Positions 1-6,446 of a stretch of DNA of 7,558 nucleotides are shown here, in pieces. The notes below the pieces were generated by a model, which was not told the origin of the DNA, searched no databases, and saw only the letters and a list, made by a program, of their open reading frames with translations. Both the position numbers and the translations under genes were made by a program. Every line of letters starts with the position of its first letter. Position 1 is the stretch's first letter. The DNA comes from an uncultured Clostridia bacterium (lineage in GTDB: Bacteria; Bacillota; Clostridia; Oscillospirales; Ruminococcaceae). The stretch is taken from the NCBI GenBank assembly GCA_947302065.1, contig CAMYUO010000079.1, forward strand, positions 1 to 7,558, written 5' to 3'.

Positions 1-32
1 GTTGGTCCAGGGTTCGAGTCCCCGATGGTCCA
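1..32 (+). tRNA. tRNA, 3' end only (possibly tRNA-Met)
   Basis: The window opens inside a tRNA. A T-loop TTCGAGT is at 13-19, flanked by T-stem halves 8-12 and 20-24 with one A-C mismatch (9/23). The 3' acceptor strand is 25-31 and the discriminator A is at 32. No CCA is encoded: the next bases are TCA. The anticodon lies outside the window, so the identity cannot be read. The run GTTGGTCCAGGGTTCGAG resembles the variable loop and T-arm of clostridial elongator tRNA-Met, but this is from memory only. It lies 8 nt upstream of tRNA-Trp and is very probably co-transcribed with it. Confidence 0.75.
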
Positions 33-40
33 TCATATTC

Positions 41-116
41 AGGGGTATAGCTCAGTTGGTAGAGCAGCGGTCTCCAAAACCGCGTGCCGAGGGTTCGAAA
101 CCTTCTGCCCCTGCCA
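41..116 (+). tRNA. trnW: tRNA-Trp (anticodon CCA)
   Basis: This is a complete 76-nt cloverleaf. The acceptor stem pairs 41-47 (AGGGGTA) with 106-112 (TGCCCCT), with one G-T pair. The D-arm contains AGCTCAGTTGGTAGAGC. The anticodon stem GCGGT/ACCGC (67-71/79-83) encloses the loop CTCCAAA, placing anticodon CCA at 74-76, which reads UGG. The T-arm has loop TTCGAAA. The discriminator is G113 and the 3' CCA (114-116) is encoded in the DNA, unlike the preceding tRNA. It supplies tryptophan for translation. It is last in its transcript because a strong terminator follows within 3 nt. Confidence 0.97.
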
Positions 117-118
117 CG

Positions 119-155
119 TCGTCGCAAGCTTCATATCGCTTGCGGCGATTTTTTT
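119..155 (+). terminator. Rho-independent terminator of the tRNA operon
   Basis: An 11-bp stem pairs 119-129 with 138-148 and contains a single T-G wobble. It encloses an 8-nt loop and is followed by seven consecutive Ts (149-155). It begins 2 nt after the CCA end of tRNA-Trp, so it ends the tRNA transcript. Confidence 0.93.
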
Positions 156-159
156 ATGC

Positions 160-287
160 TTTGCAGAAAAAAATCACCTCGCACTCATTCCGCTGCTCCT
201 CCTTTCTGCAAAAGGTTTCGCTCGGTTCGCCTGCTCGGTTGTAAACGCCCTCGCTGACGGCTCTCTCTCGCTAACAACCTTTTGCAG
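160..287. repeat. Nested inverted repeats in a gene-free stretch
   Basis: The 316-nt stretch between tRNA-Trp and the next gene (117-432) has no supportable CDS. Apart from terminators at both ends it holds interlocking inverted repeats. TTTGCAGAAA (160-169) is the exact reverse complement of TTTCTGCAAA (203-212). CTGCAAAAGGTT (206-217) is the exact reverse complement of AACCTTTTGCAG (276-287). GGTTGT (237-242) pairs with ACAACC (274-279). The central arm can therefore pair with either outer arm. Several CTCG/CGCTC motifs lie between them. A further small hairpin, TGTAAC/GTTACA, is at 301-315. The element resembles a dispersed intergenic repeat, but copy number cannot be seen from one window. 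Confidence 0.5.
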
Positions 288-383
288 TTTGGCGTGATGC
301 TGTAACTCTGTTACATCGGTCTTTTTTACTATTCACTATTCTCTTTTCTCTATGCATTTAATCTATATATCGAGCCTTTACAC

Positions 384-414
384 AAAAACCGCCGCAGGAA
401 TATCCCACGGCGGT
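384..414 (-). terminator. Rho-independent terminator after the YbjQ-family gene
   Basis: On the minus strand, ACCGCCG (complement of 408-414) pairs perfectly with CGGCGGT (complement of 388-394) across a 13-nt loop. It is followed by a T run (complement of 384-388). It lies 18 nt beyond the stop codon of the YbjQ-family gene and would end the leftward transcript that starts near 2308. Confidence 0.88.
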
Positions 415-432
415 CGATTTGTTTGTATGTGA

Positions 433-744
433 TTATTTGAATTTTACAGCTGTGCCGTAAGCGATCACTTCGGCAGCGCTTGCCATAACAGCCGACGTGC
501 CGTATCTGAGGCAAACGATAGCGTCAGCGCCCATCTGCTGAGCATTGTCGATCATTCTCTGTGTAGCGATGTCACGAGCCTCGTTCATCATCTCAACGTA
601 AGCCTTCACCTCACCGCCGACCAGATTTCTAAGACCTGCGCCGATGTCCTTTCCTACGTGCTTTGCCTGAATTGTCGAGCCCTGTGCGACGCCAACGATC
701 TCATAGGTCTTGCCGGGGATATTTTCGGTTGTTGTCAAAAACAT
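433..744 (-). CDS. YbjQ/UPF0145 family protein (DUF74)
   Basis: This small cytoplasmic protein of 103 residues matches the YbjQ/UPF0145 (DUF74) family, which is usually about 100-110 residues. Family hallmarks visible are an N-terminal TTT.NIPGK (4-12), a central GAGLRNLVGGEVKAY (35-49), MGADAIV (71-77) and a C-terminal AAEVIAYGTAV (90-100). Members are small oligomeric alpha/beta proteins, often labelled heavy-metal-binding in databases. Their physiological role is not settled, so I assign none. The start is firm: AAAGGAGG (complement of 753-760) sits 8 nt before the ATG. The gene lies 65 nt downstream of the coiled-coil gene on the same strand. There is no clear promoter between them, so it is probably the second gene of that operon. 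A terminator follows. Confidence 0.93.
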   Translation of the reverse strand: MFLTTTENIPGKTYEIVGVAQGSTIQAKHVGKDIGAGLRNLVGGEVKAYVEMMNEARDIATQRMIDNAQQMGADAIVCLRYGTSAVMASAAEVIAYGTAVKFK

Positions 745-766
745 GATAGTTTCCTCCTTTATTTAA

Positions 767-798
767 ATTCCCTCATCGAGCTAATTCAATGAGGGAAT
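767..798 (-). other. Perfect intercistronic hairpin
   Basis: ATTCCCTCAT (767-776) and ATGAGGGAAT (789-798) form an uninterrupted 10-bp stem with a 12-nt loop. The hairpin starts 11 nt after the stop codon of the upstream leftward gene and ends 6 nt before the ribosome binding site of the YbjQ-family gene. Read on the minus strand, only three Ts (including the last stem base) follow the stem, then AAATAAAGG. It is therefore not a good intrinsic terminator. It could be an mRNA processing or stability element, a partial terminator that lowers downstream expression, or a protein-binding dyad. Confidence 0.7.
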
Positions 799-809
799 CG
801 TCATCTTGT

Positions 810-2228
810 TTAGTTGAGATATGTCTCGTAATCTGCATTCTCCTTGAGGATCTCTGCGATAGAGTTTTCAAGCTCCTGATTTGCAGCTCTTCTGCTTACT
901 GTTGCGTCAAGCAGCTTGTTCTCCTCGATCTGATACTCGGACAGCTTGCTGCTGAGATCTGTAAGCTTTGCGTTGATCTCGGAAAGCTGGATGTTCAGTT
1001 CGCTGATCTGGCTCTCGCACTGCTCGATGTTTGTTCTTGTTGCAGCCAGCTCTGCCTCGTCATGAGCAAGCTCATTTGCAGTTCTGTCCTTTTCAGCATT
1101 GAGACTGTCGAGCTTCTTGTTGTTCTCGTCGATCTGCTGCTTAGCAAACATCTTCATTTTTTCCATTGGGGTCATTTCTGCGTCACTCTCTTTCAATTCA
1201 AATGAAATCTGCTCTTCTTCAGTTGCAGCAGGAGCAGCCGTGCTGTCGATAGCATCCATATCAAAGCGTATCTCGTCGATAGCCTCTGTATACTCGGTAT
1301 ACGAAGTCTGAGCAGGAGCCGCCGGCTCGTCAAATACGAGATTGTCAGTCGAGATAGACGGCATCTCCTCACCGTAATCGTCCTCGAACTTGATGTCGGG
1401 GATATACTCGCCGTTTTCATCAGTCGTAGGCTTCTCGGTGATAAACTCGTCGATGCTGAATGTATCCTCAGCAGCAGGTGCTGCGTCGAGGTCTTCAAGA
1501 ACAGGCAGGTCTGTCGGAACTTCCGAAAGCTCTTGCATAGCCGCAGCCTCGGCTGTCTCTGCCGTTTCAGCTGCAGGTGCCTGATCGTAAGGCACAGCAT
1601 ACGGATCGGCAACAGCGCCGGGTCCGTAAGGATCGTAGCCTGATACCTGCTCACGCTCAGCAGCCTTTTCCTCAGCAAGCTTTGACAGATTGTTGTCACG
1701 CTTGATCTTGTCGGTCATGAATGGGTTGAATTCTTCCTCAGCAGTCTGCTCTGCAGCCGGTGCAGGTGCTTCCTGTACAGGCTTCGGGTTGAGTGCCATC
1801 TGGTCAACGGCAGCCTTGACGGCTCTCACGTCGCTTACCGTGCAGTTGAAAAACTCAGCGATCTTCTTGTCCGAATCACCTCGTCTTATCATCTTTGCGA
1901 TGCTCTCTGTGTGCTTGTCTATAAAGCCGTTTTCATCATAATTTAGATTGATAGCGGTTGCAGCCGCAGGTGCAGCTGCAACTGGCGCTTCATTTTTCTT
2001 CTTTTTCTTGAACGGATTGCCTATCTTGCTCATAACACCGCCTCCTGATTCGATCGGTGTGGTAACGGTCGGCTGCTGATAGCTCTCATAATCGGGCATA
2101 TACTTTTCGAGCAGTGCCCTTGCAGCGCCTTTGTTCATCTGCATGTGCTCAGATATCTGGTCGATACTGTAACCTTCCTTGTACAACCGTACAACCTGTT
2201 CTGATGTGGATTCTTGCTTCCTTGCCAT
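810..2228 (-). CDS. Tandem helix-turn-helix-like and coiled-coil protein, function unknown
   Basis: I do not recognise this 472-residue protein as a named family. Residues 9-42 and 108-141 both read like short helix-turn-helix units with the same spacing (LYKEGYSIDQISEHM and MIRRGDSDKKIAEFF), suggesting a tandem duplication. A Lys cluster KKKKK (74-78) follows the first. Residues 145-350 are low-complexity, rich in Ala, Pro, Glu and Asp, and strongly acidic. Residues 355-466 form a long heptad-like coiled coil with many Leu/Ile, Glu and Lys. There is no signal peptide or membrane segment, so it is probably cytoplasmic. The chosen ATG (complement of 2226-2228) has GAAAGG 12 nt upstream. A GTG at 2261 would add 11 residues but lacks a good ribosome site. 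A second start at Met66 has a far stronger site. It is first in an operon with the YbjQ-family gene, behind a consensus promoter. A nucleoid-associated or DNA-tethering scaffold is one possible reading, purely inferred. Confidence 0.85.
   Translation of the reverse strand: MARKQESTSEQVVRLYKEGYSIDQISEHMQMNKGAARALLEKYMPDYESYQQPTVTTPIESGGGVMSKIGNPFKKKKKNEAPVAAAPAAATAINLNYDENGFIDKHTESIAKMIRRGDSDKKIAEFFNCTVSDVRAVKAAVDQMALNPKPVQEAPAPAAEQTAEEEFNPFMTDKIKRDNNLSKLAEEKAAEREQVSGYDPYGPGAVADPYAVPYDQAPAAETAETAEAAAMQELSEVPTDLPVLEDLDAAPAAEDTFSIDEFITEKPTTDENGEYIPDIKFEDDYGEEMPSISTDNLVFDEPAAPAQTSYTEYTEAIDEIRFDMDAIDSTAAPAATEEEQISFELKESDAEMTPMEKMKMFAKQQIDENNKKLDSLNAEKDRTANELAHDEAELAATRTNIEQCESQISELNIQLSEINAKLTDLSSKLSEYQIEENKLLDATVSRRAANQELENSIAEILKENADYETYLN
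2031..2046 (-). promoter_or_regulatory. Strong internal ribosome binding site and in-frame ATG
   Basis: Inside the coiled-coil gene, AGGAGG (complement of 2041-2046) lies exactly 7 nt before an in-frame ATG (complement of 2031-2033). This is codon 66, at MSKIGNPFKKKKK. Sequence and spacing are better than at the upstream start of the same gene. Initiation here would give a 407-residue isoform that lacks the first helix-turn-helix unit but keeps the Lys cluster, the second unit and the coiled coil. The motif falls on Gly-Gly codons, so it could be a coincidence of amino-acid choice. Confidence 0.6.
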
Positions 2229-2314
2229 TTGGATCTCAAACCTTTCGTATGTAATATACACCCCGTGCTCTGTACCAAACTCAGAGCGTAATTCTAATTC
2301 GTTGGCTAAGATAT

Positions 2315-2343
2315 ATTATACCTTAAATCAGTAATTATGTCAA
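2315..2343 (-). promoter_or_regulatory. Consensus sigma-A promoter for the coiled-coil/YbjQ operon
   Basis: On the minus strand a perfect -35 TTGACA (complement of 2338-2343), a 17-nt spacer and a perfect -10 TATAAT (complement of 2315-2320) are present. The start site would be near 2308, leaving an untranslated leader of about 80 nt before the ATG at 2228. This should be a strong, mostly constitutive promoter. Confidence 0.93.
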
Positions 2344-2401
2344 CAAAAAAAGAACAAAAAATGAATAACCTGATTACAAATTTGGGTATGAATTTTTGTG
2401 A

Positions 2402-2429
2402 TTACTGCACAAAACAAAAATTGTATGAT
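2402..2429 (+). promoter_or_regulatory. Weak candidate promoter for the amidase gene
   Basis: TATGAT at 2424-2429 matches five of six -10 bases. The best-placed upstream hexamer, TTACTG (2402-2407, 16-nt spacer), is a poor -35. An alternative is TTGAAA (2442-2447) with CATAAC (2463-2468) and a 15-nt spacer. Neither is convincing. The amidase may use an activator or another sigma factor, in contrast to the consensus promoters elsewhere in the window. Confidence 0.3.
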
Positions 2430-2512
2430 CTTTCACAGCTGTTGAAAATCACATCAAACCTGCATAACAGAGCAATTCAGCGCATAGGATCTACAAAAGG
2501 AGTTGTATTTGC

Positions 2513-3235
2513 ATGAAACGAAAGCTACAAAATATTGTTTGCGCCCTGCTTGTCGGCGTATTCACGCTGGTGTGGATATTCACAGGCAGGCAGTTTTCGG
2601 GCGTGCCTGCATCAGCGCAGACACCACGAACGCCTGCTCAGTCGATAGTTCTCGATGCAGGTCACGGGGGCATAGACGGCGGCTGCGTGTCCGTCAGCGG
2701 CACAGCCGAAAAGGGCATCAATCTTTCTATCGTTCAGACGCTGCGTGATGCGTTAGAGATTCTCGGCTTCGATGTCACCTGCACCCGTGAGGACGACCGC
2801 TCGATACACGACAGCGGAGTAGAGGGCATCGCCAAGCAAAAGCTCTCCGATATGAAAAACCGCCTTGCTATCATCAATTCCAAGGAGCATACCGCCGTTT
2901 TGTCAGTGCATCAGAACAAGTACACCGATGAAAAGTACAGCGGTGCGCAGATGTTCTACGCTAAACAGAGCGACGAGAGCCGCCGCCTTGCCGATTGCAT
3001 GAAAAAGCAGTTCGTCGGGCTTTTGCAGCCTGATAATACCCGTGAGACCAAGCCTGTCGGCAGCGAGATGTACCTGATACATAACTCAAAGAGTCCTGCG
3101 CTGATGATAGAGTGCGGCTTTCTGTCCAATCCCGCCGAATCAAAGCTGCTAGAAAGCCCTGACTATCAGAAAAAGGTCGCCTTCACTATCCTCACGGGAC
3201 TTGAAGAATATCTGCTGACAAAACCCCGTCAGTAA
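2513..3235 (+). CDS. cwlD: N-acetylmuramoyl-L-alanine amidase, CwlD type (Amidase_3)
   Basis: This predicted zinc amidase cleaves the bond between N-acetylmuramic acid and L-alanine in peptidoglycan. The 240-residue length and single Amidase_3 domain fit CwlD, which in spore formers helps make muramic-delta-lactam in cortex. Residues 8-24 form a hydrophobic signal or anchor helix. An ASA motif at 33-35 could allow cleavage, so it acts outside the membrane. The domain runs 44-235. Zinc ligands are inferred as H51 in VLDAGHGGIDGG, E66 in AEKGIN and H133 in SVHQN, with E200 in MIECGFLSNPAE as catalytic glutamate. All expected residues are present, so it should be active. AAAAGGAG (2495-2502) sits 10 nt before the ATG. 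It is divergent from the coiled-coil operon, and I see no intrinsic terminator before the next gene. The cwlD name is less certain than the enzyme family: vegetative amidases share the fold. Confidence 0.93.
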   Translation: MKRKLQNIVCALLVGVFTLVWIFTGRQFSGVPASAQTPRTPAQSIVLDAGHGGIDGGCVSVSGTAEKGINLSIVQTLRDALEILGFDVTCTREDDRSIHDSGVEGIAKQKLSDMKNRLAIINSKEHTAVLSVHQNKYTDEKYSGAQMFYAKQSDESRRLADCMKKQFVGLLQPDNTRETKPVGSEMYLIHNSKSPALMIECGFLSNPAESKLLESPDYQKKVAFTILTGLEEYLLTKPRQ

Positions 3236-3257
3236 CAGACATTTAACGCCAAAATGC

Positions 3258-3286
3258 TTGACTTTTTGCATATGTGTGACTATAAT
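3258..3286 (+). promoter_or_regulatory. Sigma-A promoter for the lipoprotein gene
   Basis: TTGACT (3258-3263), a 17-nt spacer and TATAAT (3281-3286) form a near-consensus promoter, with a start near 3293. It gives the lipoprotein gene its own transcription although the amidase lies just upstream on the same strand. An inverted repeat TTTTGCA (3264-3270)/TGCAAAA (3296-3302) is centred on the -10 box. Confidence 0.88.
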
Positions 3287-3324
3287 TGATGTATGTGCAA
3301 AATTAAGCGAAGGGATACGTTAAT

Positions 3325-4797
3325 ATGAAAATAAAAAGGATAATAGCGGCGCTTTGTGCATCTGCGATGCTTGCGCTGACAGCCTGCAGCGAGGACACGG
3401 GCGGAATGGCTCCGACCAACGATGATATGACCACGACCACCACGCAGGCGACCACAACTACCACCACTAAAACGACCGCAACGACAACTGCGGCGACCAC
3501 ATCGCCCAAGAGCAATGTCAATGTGTCTTTCCAGACCTATAAATACACGATGAAAGACTCGCAGAACTACGAATACGAGATAACGCTGACCCTCAGTCCG
3601 TGGATACTCGACACACAGACAGATGTGCTCGAGTCGGCGTGGTCAAAGGTCGGCAAGGGCAAGAAATTGCCGACGATGAACAGTATGGGAGCGCAGAAAT
3701 ACGCTAACAATCTCTATACTACAAATCTTTCGGATTCGCAGGGACGAAACAGGATATTCTATGCCACGATGACCAATATGTATTTCAGCGTGGGAACTGT
3801 CTCGGTCAAAAATGTCACAAAAGGCTGGGACTTCTCCGCAAGCAAAACGGGCACCCCGAAGATCGCACTGTACTGGGTATCCGATTTTACCAAGAAAAAC
3901 TCGGGCAACTACGGACTTATGAGCAAAGCGTTCACAAGCTCGTCCGATAACACGTCTATCGGCGAGGTCTATTTAAGACCGAAGATGACAAAGAACAACT
4001 GGGGACCTGTACCTGTCGTGCTTGCGCACGCAGAGAACATCTCGCCCAAGTACCCGAACGGTCAGTACGGTGAATATGCAAAGTCTGGCTATCTTGTGGC
4101 AGACTGGGCTGAAAGCGAAACAAAGATAACTATACCTATGTATGGCAGCTCATCAGCGCCGCAGACGACCTCTCAGGCGCAGACCACCGCTAAGCCAAAG
4201 AATACCACAAAGGTGCAGACCACCACAGCTGCTGCGCCGCCGGCACCGGCAGGCGTAAAATCAGCCAAAGACCTTATAAGCCTTGGCAATAGCGTGTATT
4301 ACAAAGACTTTGACACGGCGGCAAGCACCATTTCAAAATGCCTGAACGTAAAACTCGGCAGCTATACCGACGAATCGTATGAATCGTCCGACGGAAGAAT
4401 ATATCGCCAGCAGGCAAATAAGTTCAATGTTATGGGCGTGGCGATGTCCAATCTGAATCTGGAGGGTTTCAAATCCAAACCCAACAGGTCAAACTGCGGC
4501 CTTGTCGCTTTCCATCAGAACCCAACTTCGAGCAAGGACGGCGGCGTCACAGCCTCGCAGGCAAAGAGTGCCTATGATACGTTCTATAAGCAGTTATCAG
4601 CCGCTTACGGCAAACCGACCAAAACTGTTGAAAGCGACGGCACCGATACGAACGATCACAGCAAGTATTACTGGGTCACATGGGAGATCCCGTCACAAGG
4701 CAGCGTGTGGCTGTGCTGGGGAGCAGACCTGTGGCAAAACAAGGGATATAACGACTGTATCCTGTCCGTCTCACATCCCGATCAAGCCAAACAGTAA
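3325..4797 (+). CDS. Two-domain lipoprotein with Thr-rich linkers, function unknown
   Basis: This 490-residue protein is a predicted surface lipoprotein. A basic start (MKIKR) and hydrophobic stretch lead to the lipobox LTAC (18-21), so Cys21 would be lipidated after signal peptidase II cleavage. A Thr-rich tether (36-59) lifts the first domain from the membrane. Domain one (about 64-272) is rich in Tyr, Trp, Ser and Thr with beta-like alternation. A second Thr/Ala/Pro linker (about 277-310) leads to domain two (about 312-486), which has C339, C391, C464 and C478 and several Trp near its end. Neither domain matches a family I know. Thr-rich linkers of this kind are common in secreted multidomain proteins of ruminococci, so ligand or polymer binding is conceivable but unproven. 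GAAGGGA (3309-3315) lies 9 nt before the ATG. It has its own promoter, and a hairpin lies just past the stop. Confidence 0.88.
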   Translation: MKIKRIIAALCASAMLALTACSEDTGGMAPTNDDMTTTTTQATTTTTTKTTATTTAATTSPKSNVNVSFQTYKYTMKDSQNYEYEITLTLSPWILDTQTDVLESAWSKVGKGKKLPTMNSMGAQKYANNLYTTNLSDSQGRNRIFYATMTNMYFSVGTVSVKNVTKGWDFSASKTGTPKIALYWVSDFTKKNSGNYGLMSKAFTSSSDNTSIGEVYLRPKMTKNNWGPVPVVLAHAENISPKYPNGQYGEYAKSGYLVADWAESETKITIPMYGSSSAPQTTSQAQTTAKPKNTTKVQTTTAAAPPAPAGVKSAKDLISLGNSVYYKDFDTAASTISKCLNVKLGSYTDESYESSDGRIYRQQANKFNVMGVAMSNLNLEGFKSKPNRSNCGLVAFHQNPTSSKDGGVTASQAKSAYDTFYKQLSAAYGKPTKTVESDGTDTNDHSKYYWVTWEIPSQGSVWLCWGADLWQNKGYNDCILSVSHPDQAKQ

Positions 4798-4799
4798 AC

Positions 4800-4836
4800 A
4801 AAAAACAACTCTCCTGAATCATCAGGGGAGTTGTTT
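4800..4836. terminator. Hairpin between convergent genes, best as prfC terminator
   Basis: A 15-bp stem (4803-4817 with 4822-4836, one T-G wobble) with a 4-nt loop separates the lipoprotein gene and prfC, which converge here. Read leftward it is followed by six Ts (complement of 4800-4805, partly within the stem base), a good intrinsic terminator for prfC. Read rightward only three Ts close the stem, then CGCTTT, so termination of the lipoprotein transcript may be weaker. The stem starts 5 nt after the lipoprotein stop codon and ends 8 nt from the prfC stop codon. Confidence 0.92.
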
Positions 4837-4844
4837 CGCTTTAG

Positions 4845-6446
4845 TTACTGTAATTCGCCTCTGTTGAACTCGGAAAGCTCAAGTCCCTCGTTCTTTTCAA
4901 GCGCCCAGCGTATGTTCCATTCGCTCGTGAACAGCAGCAGGTAGTTGTCTCTGAAATCCTTTACCAGCTTGGTGTCGCTCGAAAGCTTGAGCGTCTTGGG
5001 GTCGAGGTCTTTGTTGTCTATCCAGCGGATGTATGAATAAGACAGGCTCTCTTTGAGCAGGTCAACGTTGTATTCGTTCTTCATTCTGTACTCGAAAACC
5101 TCAAGCTGAAGCACGCCGACAACGCCTACGATGACCTCTTCCATTCCCGTGTCGGGCTCGTGGAATATCTGGATAGCACCTTCCTGCGCTATCTGCGTTG
5201 CACCCTTTACGAACTGCTTTCTTTTGAGCGTGTCCTTCTGGCGCACCCTCATAAAGTGCTCAGGCGCAAATGTCGGGATAGGCTCAAACTCGAACTTCTT
5301 TTTCGGGTCGCAGATAGTGTCACCGATAGAGAATATGCCCGGGTCAAATACACCGATGATGTCGCCTGCGTAAGCCTCGTCGATTATCTCACGCTCCTGC
5401 GCCATTATCTGCTGCGGCTGTGAAAGACGCATTTTCTTGTTGCCCTGAACGTGCAGAACGTCCATTTCCTTGTCGAACTTACCCGAGCATACACGCAGGA
5501 AGGTTATCCTGTCACGGTGCGCCTTGTTCATGTTCGCCTGTATCTTGAACACGAACGCCGAGAACGACGGGTCAAACGGGTCAACGATTCCCTCAGAGGA
5601 CATTCTTGCCGTCGGCGAGGTAGTCATCTCAAGGAAGTTTTCAAGGAAAGGCTCAACGCCGAAATTTGTCAGCGCAGAACCGAAAAATACAGGTGAAAGC
5701 TCGCCCTTGCGCACAGCCTCGATGTCGAACTCATAGCTTGCGCCGTCGAGCAGCTCTATGTCGTCCGAGAGCGTCTCGTGCAGCCACGGCGTGATAAGCT
5801 CGTCAAGCGACGGGTCGGAAAGGTCTACCTCTGTCGCAGCCACCTGATGCTTGCCGCCGTTTTCCTCAAACGAGATTATGTGCTTTTTGTCTCTGTCATA
5901 AACGCCCTTGAACTCCTTGCCGCAGCCGATAGGCCAGTTGACAGGATAGGTCTTTATGCCCAGCTCGTTTTCTATCTGGTCAACGAGGTCAAACGGGTTT
6001 CTTGCTTCTCTGTCCATCTTGTTTATGAACGTAAATATCGGGATGTGGCGCATAACGCAGACCTTGAACAGCTTTCTTGTCTGCGCCTCAACGCCCTTTG
6101 ATGCGTCGATGACCATAACAGCAGAGTCAGCCGCCATAAGTGTGCGGTATGTGTCCTCGGAAAAGTCCTGGTGTCCCGGCGTGTCAAGAATGTTTATGCA
6201 GAAATCCTTGTACTGGAACTGCATAACAGACGATGTTACCGAGATACCTCTCTGCTTTTCTATCTCCATCCAGTCCGAAACTGCATGGCGTGAGTTCTTT
6301 TTGCCCTTTACAGCACCCGCCTGAGCGATAGCGCCGCCGTACAGCAGGAACTTTTCGGTAAGCGTAGTTTTACCTGCGTCAGGGTGCGAGATTATGGCGA
6401 ATGTGCGCCGCCTTTTGATTTCCTGTTCAAGAGTTTTCAAGCTCAT
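4845..6446 (-). CDS. prfC: Peptide chain release factor 3 (RF3)
   Basis: RF3 is a cytoplasmic translational GTPase that removes RF1 or RF2 from the ribosome after peptide release. The 533 residues match the usual length (E. coli about 529). GTPase motifs are intact: P-loop SHPDAGKT (20-27), the RF3-type stretch SDWMEIEKQRGISVTSS (57-73), DTPGH (88-92), NKMD (142-145) and GSAL (256-259). Domain II (about 290-380) and the RF3 C-terminal domain (about 390-520, with VGVVGVLQLEVFEYR) follow. The start is uncertain. The ATG at 6446 has GGAGG only 1 nt upstream, whereas a TTG at codon 3 (6440) has that site at an ideal 7 nt. The TTG start would lose only two residues. It appears monocistronic, with a promoter at 6483-6511 and a terminator at 4800-4836. 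It is housekeeping with no sign of transfer. Confidence 0.97.
   Translation of the reverse strand: MSLKTLEQEIKRRRTFAIISHPDAGKTTLTEKFLLYGGAIAQAGAVKGKKNSRHAVSDWMEIEKQRGISVTSSVMQFQYKDFCINILDTPGHQDFSEDTYRTLMAADSAVMVIDASKGVEAQTRKLFKVCVMRHIPIFTFINKMDREARNPFDLVDQIENELGIKTYPVNWPIGCGKEFKGVYDRDKKHIISFEENGGKHQVAATEVDLSDPSLDELITPWLHETLSDDIELLDGASYEFDIEAVRKGELSPVFFGSALTNFGVEPFLENFLEMTTSPTARMSSEGIVDPFDPSFSAFVFKIQANMNKAHRDRITFLRVCSGKFDKEMDVLHVQGNKKMRLSQPQQIMAQEREIIDEAYAGDIIGVFDPGIFSIGDTICDPKKKFEFEPIPTFAPEHFMRVRQKDTLKRKQFVKGATQIAQEGAIQIFHEPDTGMEEVIVGVVGVLQLEVFEYRMKNEYNVDLLKESLSYSYIRWIDNKDLDPKTLKLSSDTKLVKDFRDNYLLLFTSEWNIRWALEKNEGLELSEFNRGELQ

Noticed and set aside
160..287. Insertion sequence or CRISPR array
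   Set aside because: No transposase, no target-site duplication that I can see and no regular spacing, so only an inverted-repeat element is claimed.
2..297. Two overlapping rightward open frames across the tRNA genes
   Set aside because: They read through tRNA-Trp and its terminator. The translation is the usual spurious tRNA shadow.
789..1205. Rightward Leu/Cys-rich frame resembling a membrane protein
   Set aside because: It is antisense to the coiled-coil region. The hydrophobic look comes from complementing Glu, Lys and Gln codons, and it has no ribosome site.
3303..3521. Leftward frame rich in Val
   Set aside because: It is the antisense of the Thr-rich tether of the lipoprotein (ACC/ACA codons read as GGT/TGT-type), not a gene.
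5131..6324. Several rightward frames within prfC
   Set aside because: They are antisense to a fully conserved RF3 protein.
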